A stretch of DNA of 64,000 nucleotides. Source: Porites lobata (Eukaryota; Cnidaria; Anthozoa; Scleractinia; Poritidae). The notes beneath the pieces were generated by a model. That model saw only the letters and a program-made list of their open reading frames with translations. It ran no database searches and was not told where the DNA came from. This document shows positions 57,354 to 64,000 of this stretch, piece after piece; positions within the stretch are counted from its first letter, which is position 1; every line of letters begins with the position of its first letter. The translations under genes were made by a program, and so were the position numbers. The stretch spans positions 1,423,501-1,487,500 of the forward strand of contig CALNXK010000015.1 of NCBI GenBank assembly GCA_942486035.1, written 5' to 3'.

Positions 57354-57689
57354 TACCGTAAAAATCCTAAAATAAGCCCCGAGGCTTATATTTTTCAAAG
57401 GCTCTTTTTTAGGGGTTTATTTTGGGAGGAGCTTATATTCGGAGAGGATTATCTATGGAGGGAAATTTGTGTTTCAGAATCGATTGAGCTAGCCTTTTAG
57501 TTGAAAGTAAATTTACTGTTTTTGCTTTGTTTTACTTTGTATTTGAGGGCAATTTTCTAAGTACAAGCCCCCGGGGGCTTATATTTGGAGGGGCGATTTA
57601 ACGGAGGGTTTTTTGCGTTACGATTTGGGGGAGCTTATATTTGGAGGGCCTTATACATGGAGGGGCTTTATTTTCGGAATTTTACGGTA
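57354..57689. mobile_element. 'ATAAGCCCC' MITE, copy 3 (block 3)
   Basis: TACCGTAAAAATCCTAAAATA and ttcggaattttacggta ends, at the same site as 32169-32549 in block 1. Block 2 reads 'agtctggtatattttattat' without it. Confidence 0.8.
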
Positions 57690-58596
57690 TTTTATTATTA
57701 TGAAAATCTTTATCATGCCAAATTTGGTGTCTTAATTATTTTCTCCGTGCATATAAATTAAAAAATTAGTGAATGTTTCAGACTCTTATAGACTGCCGCC
57801 TGCGGACCCTTATTGAATCGAACTTCCTGAAAAAAACATTATCAATTTGCATCCCATGCATATTTTGAAACTCTGCCAACGACCAAGATAACACCATCAA
57901 AAAAGAATATCGCTCTTACCTTTTCAAAAGCATTTAGCTCTTGAGTAGTCAAACAAACTTTCTCTGCAACCAACGTAGAAAATCATGACCGCAAAATCCC
58001 GGTTCATTTGCCAAAGGATCGGCCTATTAACTGAGAAAATAAGCTGAACATGTAGATATGGAGAAAAGCCAGACCACCTCTTTTCTGCTGAGTAATTTTC
58101 AAAGAATACAGGTGGGGCATTTTCTGTAATGAATATTAATGAACTTCAATTAAGCGTTAAAACCTTGCCGACCGTCTTCGGTCGATTCGTAGCCCCTGGT
58201 CACGCATTTTTTCGTCTTGAATACCTGTTATGTTAAAATAGTAGGCCTCGTTTCAGCCTCTTTGCAAATGTCTGATTTTAAAATCAGTCTATTAATAATA
58301 TTTTAAGATATTTCATTTTTTAAAGCCTGGTTTAACAAACATGCTGTATTTCTATCGGAGTGATATTACCTCAACCTCCCATAGAGTCTTAAATTACACT
58401 GTAAAAGATCGTCAGAAAACCGCGGTATTGCGCCTAGAAACTATAGGAGGATTGTAGAGAACTGTTTAAAGGCTTTTCAGCATACAAATTCTCTAACTGT
58501 TGTAACACGACATGTTTGATCTAATTTTCAAACTGAATTCGAACTTCGGTACAACACTATGTCGATGATAGCATGCAGCTGTTTAATTTTTAACGT

Positions 58597-58740
58597 GTGT
58601 CCACAGCAGGTGGATTTAGAAGCATTATTAAGCATTATTATGTAGGCGTTTTCATTATATATTGGAGTGTGTCCACAGCAGGTGGATTTAGAAGCATTAT
58701 TAAGCATTATTATGTAGGCGTTTTCATTATATATTAGAGT
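58597..58740. repeat. 72-bp tandem duplication upstream of copy 3
   Basis: gtgtccacagcaggtggatt... occurs twice with a 72-bp period, about 90 bp upstream of the copy-3 start codon. Copies 1 and 2 have one unit, so the putative leader or promoter differs here. Confidence 0.9.
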
Positions 58741-58826
58741 TTTAACTTCCGTTCACCAGTTCTGGCTACTTAAGTGGTGATGTGCGCTGGTCGGTTCAGA
58801 AGGCGATGAGTTGACATGCAAGAAAT

Positions 58827-58902
58827 ATGAACTCCTTTCTTCGCGGTCAAAGCGTTACCATTTTGTTCTTGTCATTAGAACTTTACTTAGCTTACGTGGA
58901 AG
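58827..58902 (+). CDS. Copy 3 exon 1: signal peptide
   Basis: 76 bp like the other copies. The donor is GTTAGT instead of GTAAGT, usable but weaker. Confidence 0.8.
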
Positions 58903-61900
58903 GTTAGTGCTGCGATTTTAGTTCTTTTAAGTTAAACGCTTCCATTTAAATATCTTTGGATTACTTTATATCATGTCTTGGTTATATGAAAAAATTCTAA
59001 TTTTCTTTGTATGGAACGAGCATGGTTTTCATTTTCATCCACTGCACCTGTCTTTGGCTAATTTCTTTTGAGTCTGCCCCTTTTTGAACCATTCTCAACT
59101 ATGAAATAATATATAGATATAAACAGATTTTAAATTCATATGCACCTATTTTCAACTTAAATATTTTCTGTCAGATTCCTTCTTTAACTTAGCTGTTAAT
59201 TTATTCTTCAATAAATGTTGCAATTTCTGCACAATTGGGTTTCAACACTCTTCTATCACATGAAACGCTTACCTTCTGCATGAATGCTCTTTGAATTTCT
59301 AAAATAAAAAAAATATATATTTATTACCCAGAGGGGTAATACGTACGTCCCAAGGATATTGCTGTTTCAGGTCATAATCACTTCTGTGATGCTGTAGTCA
59401 TTACTTAGTGCTTTTTTAAATTTGTTTAAGTACAAAATACTCCTATGTACTGGTTATGAAGACATCAAACAAGTAGAGGGGAGAAGTGACGGCGACGGCA
59501 ACGAGAACGGCAAAAAAGCAATAGGTTCAGATTGGCAAAACAACAACTTTGCACCTGTATCACGCTTTTTGTACATTTCTTAGCCGTCGTAGTACGACTA
59601 CAACGTGAAACTTCCTAATTTCACGAGAACACTTTATAAACTAGGTGGACACAACACAATTTCTTTTTCTTTTTCTTAACGTAAATACGTTCCTTTCGGA
59701 TTTAACCCCAGAAAATTTAGCCAACATTTGACAAATTAATTCAAACTGAACGAGATCGATGAAGTCTGAAACAGTTTTACGTGACGTTTCCCGGCTTGTT
59801 GTCATCCAGAAATTTTGGCAACGTGACGTAACAACTTCTAATACTATACTGTCGCAATTTGTAATAAATCTATGGCACTTTGTAAAACCTTAGCCTGCGA
59901 ACAGCAGACGCATTTCCGATCGTCGCTTCTCTCCCTCCGAAAAATAGCGTCTGCGAACCCGAGCGGCAAAACGATTTCCGTGACGTAAAACCTTTTTAGC
60001 CATTAACGATTTAGCTCCTAAAATCAAGGAACTACCTCGCGAGACTTCTCGCAAGATCGTGCGCGGTGGATGTGCTTACGTAGCTTGTGTATAGCCGCCC
60101 TTTTTTCTCAGATCGACGCGTTAACGAAAGTTCATTTGCCAGGATCGTGGGACTGATTGATGAAATAAGCATCAAGAGGATTCACATCGAAGAAAAAATT
60201 TGAGGACATTTTTTATCTATTTGCCTACGGAGTCAATGATATCACACCTAGTTGTTTTGATCATATTCGAAACGATAAATGTTCTAATGAGAGTAGACGC
60301 ATCATGCCGTTTGTTGCTTCTGTTCCTTTCTGGTTCCTGGCAGGAAAGTATGCTTCGGAGAACTCTTCGATAGTTTGTCGTGTGCCGCTTTAGACATTGT
60401 ATTTTTTGAGTAGATATTCTTTATCTTTGAAAGCTAGGACGTGTGATAATTGATTTCCCATGCGTGGTTGCTTCTTGGTTCAGACAGAACTTTGATCATA
60501 TCGAAAGCGTTTTATATTTGTTCTTATATTTCTTTGAAATCATGTTCTTTTCAAGGTTTTAACTTCCATAGTTTTTTGCGAGGTGAGTCGACGCGTTGTA
60601 GCTGAAATTGCATCTTGACTATAATCTATTTACTGCTGTAACTATTTATTTCATGCTGGGTCTAGCCCAGGTTTAGTTTATAATATTTCAGATCATTGTG
60701 TTGTGGCGATCCTAGAATTATTAACGAGCGATTGTCAGAGATTTCTGAATCAGTCAAGGATGTGTCTGTATAATTATTGATTCACCACCTTTTGTCAGCG
60801 CTGGTCATGAAATTGAAATAAATAAGTCTGAGCGCAATGTCATTAATTAAGCTATGTTACTTTCCTTTCGTTATAGCGATTATTTTGTCCAGGTTTTTTT
60901 TTATGTCACGTACTACTGTATTTTATAAAGCGAAACCAAAAGCCCACATTACATACATAGCTTAAGAAGCAGTTGCTTCATAAAGACGTCAGCATTCAAC
61001 GCCGCAGGAAACCTTGTTATGATCGCGAAATTCACGTTCCAAAGCGTTGTTGGTAACTCTCGCCGAAATCCTAGACGCTTCAGCGCGCGAGGTCGCGAGG
61101 AGTCACTCGAGTCTTATTCTATCCTTTGATCTGATTGGCCAACATCAAAACAAAAGGTTCACGTCACGGAAATCGTTGTGCCGCTCGGGTTCGCAGACGC
61201 TATTTTTCGGAGGGAGAGAAGCGACGACCGGAAATGCGCCTGCTGTTCACAGGCTAGTAAAACCTTAGTGTCGCAACTTGTAATGAACCGTGTCGCACTT
61301 TGTAATAAAAAGGCTGTCGCAATTTGTAATAACTGTCCATTGCACTCTGTAATAAACTAAGCTGTCGCAATCTGTAATAATTCCATCGCACTTTGTAATG
61401 AACTTAAATTGTTTTCTTTGGTCAAACATGCATGTCTTCCGACATAATTTTTCTGCCTTAATTAATCATTAAATTAAATTAAAACTTTAATAAATACTCC
61501 CCAAAAAAGGTTTTTCAGTACCTATTTACAAATATAAATGCAAGCTATATCTAACAAGCTAATAATTGTTAAATGCTAACTGTCATTCGATCATTCATTC
61601 ATTACAAGTTTCAGGGCTTTCTTAAAGGCCTTGACAGTTGTAGCGTTTCTAAGGTCTTCGTCTAACGTGTTGCACAGGGATACTGCTCTATAGGCAAAGG
61701 TACGTTGGCCAGTGGCTGACCTGAATAATGGGATTTCGAGCTTCTCATTATTACGGGTTGTGCGATTATGTACAGAAGATCGTTTTTTAAACTTAGCACA
61801 TAGGTATTCAGGAGCTAAATTGCTGGCACACTTATAAGCCATAACAGCGTCTCTGAATTTGAGCATCTTGCTAACTGGAAGCCAGTTGAGTTCGTCAAGC

Positions 61901-63053
61901 AATGTCGTCACGTGGTCATATTTCCGAGCGCCGCAGATAATTTTGCAGGCGAAATTCTGAATAAGTTGCAGCTTTTGGATGTTCTTAGATGAGGTATTAG
62001 ACCACACGGTCGAACAGTAGAGTATTTTGCTAAAGACAAGAGATGTAATAATTAAAACCAAAGTCTTTCTATCAAAACAATATTTCACGCAGTTGATCTG
62101 AACCAGTTTAGTCAAGCAAGAAGAGACTAAGTGGGAGATATGAGTGTCATAGGTCAGGTGTAAATCTATGTATACTCCTAGATCTCTTGCTGATTCGACA
62201 GCCATAAGAGTCTTTCCAATAAACGAAACAGTAAAATTAACTGAATGTTTACTTATCATTTGCTCGGTGCCGATCAACATGAACTTCGTTTTCTCAGGAT
62301 TTATTAACAAATCATTTATTCAACACCAGGTGGCAACATTGCGCAAATCATCTTCGAACTTAATCACGTGACCAACGAGAAGCCATCATGGCCCTTGCTT
62401 TTATGAAAGACATGAAACTTCCTGTGACATGTTATCAAAAAAAAGATATGAGTCATTTGATATAATTGAATTAAAAAATATTTAAATGACAAAAGCAACA
62501 TTTAACTACAGAAAATTCATGAATAACCTGGCATTCGTCGTCCTAATCCATGTTTGCTTGCCACGTGACACTTGAAGTCTTCGGGGGTGGAGGAGGGATA
62601 ATCCCATATACATGTATGGGCTGGGTAGGTAAGTACGCCCTTTCCCTAGATCCGCCACTGTACAGCCCTATAAAATTAAGGATACTAATGCAGTATTTAC
62701 CATCTTTGTCCCCCCTTTGCAGCATATATTTGCCCAGAGCAAATTTGATCTATTTTTTTGTGCAGTGTTTTGTTCATGTGCGTGGACGGATGTTGACTGT
62801 TTCAGGTGAATGTCGAAGACTGCGGTTTCCAGATTCCTTCTCCTTTACCGCCAAACGTCTGCAGAACCACGCAATAAGAACCCAGCAGGTCCCAGATGTA
62901 GGTTTCTGCAAGATACTTTGTTTGTGGGAATCTAACTGCGTCAGTATTAATTTCAAAGAGAAAACAAGGAGCTGTGAGTTGAACAATGCAACTCATCGAG
63001 GGTATGGTTATCACCTGGAGGACGATGCCGACTACGTATACCATGGAGCAAAT
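58827..63053 (+). CDS. Secreted PAN-domain protein, copy 3 (partial, first two exons)
   Basis: Exons 58827-58902 (signal peptide MNSFLRGQSVTILFLSLELY followed by LAYVEG; donor GTTAGT) and 62806-63053 (PAN domain, all five cysteines, donor GTAAGA) are in frame. By the copy-1 spacing the EGF exon would fall about 0.9 kb past the window end. The signal exon is most like copy 2, the PAN exon most like copy 1. Intron 1 has grown to 3.9 kb through two transposon insertions. Whether the gene is complete cannot be seen. Confidence 0.75.
59891..61256. mobile_element. Mutator-like element, 1.37 kb, 9-bp target duplication
   Basis: Inverted ends start TAGCCTGCGAACAGCAGACG, and the arms of about 95 bp share 'cgtcgcttctctccctccga' and 'ttcgcagacgctattttt'. 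A perfect 9-bp duplication GTAAAACCT flanks it (59882-59890 and 61257-61265). Removing the element rejoins the CGCAATTTGTAATAA repeat tract. No transposase frame is visible. Confidence 0.88.
61266..61405 (+). repeat. CGCAATTTGTAATAA short-period tract, block 3
   Basis: Alternating tgtcgcaa(t)ttgtaat and cgcac(t)ttgtaat half-units, continuous with 59849-59890 across the Mutator-like insertion. Confidence 0.8.
61469..62359 (-). mobile_element. 5'-truncated non-LTR retrotransposon (reverse transcriptase C-terminal part)
   Basis: A minus-strand frame at 62310-61591 (239 aa) has hallmarks of the end of a LINE reverse transcriptase ORF: LINPEKTKFMLIGT, ARDLGVYID, LDELNWLPV and the FRSATGQRTFAYRAVSLCN region. 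An in-frame TGA lies just upstream, near 62323. The element is flanked by TTAATCA at 61462-61468 and 62360-62366, a 7-bp duplication; its 3' end is A/T-rich (ttaaattaaatt). It lies in copy 3 intron 1; block 1 shows the empty site near 35360. The CR1/L2 group is likely but not certain. Confidence 0.85.
62806..63053 (+). CDS. Copy 3 exon 2: PAN/apple domain
   Basis: 248 bp with the same boundaries as copies 1 and 2. It reads GFCKILCLWESNCVSINFKE where copy 1 reads GFCEILCLWESSCVSINFEE. Confidence 0.85.
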
Positions 63054-63803
63054 GTAAGAGTATATCATAAGATTTAGACTTAGATTTAGATTTAGCCAAG
63101 CCAAAAGCGAAGCTCTCGTGTGAATTTTGAAAAAATGTCTTTGTGAAGTAAAGTTGTTTAAGCCTGCGATCAGTTGAATACCATAACCGGGCAGCGGAAA
63201 AATTAAATAAAACACGTCACCTCAATGAATTTTTCACCTGAGCCTGCGATACAGTCATGTGACACTGGTCAGCAGATACCCTATTGTGACAGCTGTCAAT
63301 AGATCATAACATGGATGCGAGCAAGTAAGGCATTTCACATCGGGTAACATGAACAAGCGGAAGTACGAGCGGAAGATTTTGTCGGAACCAAATGTTTTGC
63401 ATGCATAGAATGTCAAAAAGTTTCTAGAAAATCCGGTTGGACAAAGCAAATGGAACAAAACGTTTTGGGTAGTTCCTGCGGACGATTTCCAGGAGCAACG
63501 GAACATCTGGAAAGGCTTAGTCCTGTTTTTCCCGACGGAATATTCCAAACGGAAATTCGTGTTGCATTTCTTAAGAGTCACCCTTGATACCAGCTTCAAG
63601 GTCGTTTTTCAGTAAATGGAAGTGATTTGTACAAATGGCAAAAGCGGTTGCAGGACGAAATTTCCAAGTCCTGAATTTTGCTTACCATTTGCCTAAACTG
63701 TGGACCGATAAATCGATAAATCACTATCAAGTACGCCACAAGATTCAACTGTAAAAGGTTTACTGGTAATGCTCTCACCTAGCTTCTGACGCACGTCCTT
63801 AGG

Positions 63804-63984
63804 AGTGCGTTCCTTTGGGAGGATCTAGATCAGGATCACTGATCCGAGATCACTCGGATCATGGTAGATCAAGTGATCCGATGACTACTTATCCAGAGTG
63901 GATTCATCGGTTCATTTGATCTACCATGATCTGAGTGATCTCGGATCACTGATCCTGAGCCGGATCATCTCAAAGGAACGCCCC
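63804..63984. mobile_element. GATCA-rich hairpin MITE (block 3)
   Basis: Orthologous to 37943-38121: the same position after the PAN exon and the same ends, so it inserted before the blocks separated. Confidence 0.75.
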
Positions 63985-64000
63985 CTAGGACTCTGGGCTG

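Larger units (their letters stand above)
56556..64000 (+). repeat. Tandem locus, duplicated block 3 (runs off the window)
   Basis: It starts with the same 'acttactctcc..attatcctgaaatagcc' sequence as block 2 and carries the 5' part of a third gene copy. It has its own insertions: Mutator-like at 59891-61256 and LINE at 61469-62359. Confidence 0.85.

Noticed and set aside
1..64000. CRISPR arrays, bacterial operons, phage or plasmid features
   Set aside because: The window has eukaryotic introns and repeats throughout. Regular spacing in the satellite is continuous repeat with no spacers.

Overview
The window looks like nuclear DNA from a cnidarian, most likely a stony coral or a close anthozoan relative. 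The evidence is AT-rich sequence, GT-AG introns, metazoan gene families (DYRK2, FBXL5), secreted PAN/EGF proteins built from phase-compatible exons, and dense non-autonomous DNA transposons (MITEs). The species cannot be read from the sequence.

Layout. (1) 1-13.1 kb is gene-poor. It holds nested MITEs, a roughly 170-bp satellite array (about 1.4-5.5 kb) interrupted by a TTAA-flanked MITE, a long-inverted-repeat element (5.5-7.0 kb), and several hairpin elements. (2) 13377-15104 (+) is an intact single-exon DYRK2-type kinase. (3) 20064-30701 (-) is a complete eight-exon FBXL5 gene, the iron-sensing F-box/LRR adaptor. Its reconstructed exons total 1845 bp and encode 614 aa. The residues corresponding to the hemerythrin di-iron ligands and to the C-terminal [2Fe-2S] cysteines are all present. 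(4) 31.6-64 kb is a tandemly duplicated locus with three copies of a gene for a secreted protein: signal peptide, PAN/apple domain, EGF, then one or two copies of a roughly 95-aa four-cysteine 'GCYKDT' module. Copy 1 (33536-44934) is intact: five exons, 1017 bp, 338 aa. Copy 2 (50148-56100) has gained or kept an extra calcium-binding-type EGF exon, but its last module carries a nonsense codon and a weakened splice acceptor. Copy 3 (58827 to beyond the window) shows its first two exons and looks like a mosaic of the other two.

DYRK2 and FBXL5 are housekeeping regulators (a kinase and an E3-ligase receptor). They are separated by about 5 kb of unremarkable sequence and show no sign of working with the tandem secreted family. 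The PAN/EGF/GCYKDT family is the least familiar gene system here. Its copies differ by insertions of Tigger-like, Mutator-like, TTAA and LINE elements, by a roughly 1-kb deletion and by apparent exchange, so the locus is actively rearranging.

All exon models come from reading splice signals, reading frames and remembered family features. No database search or alignment program was run.
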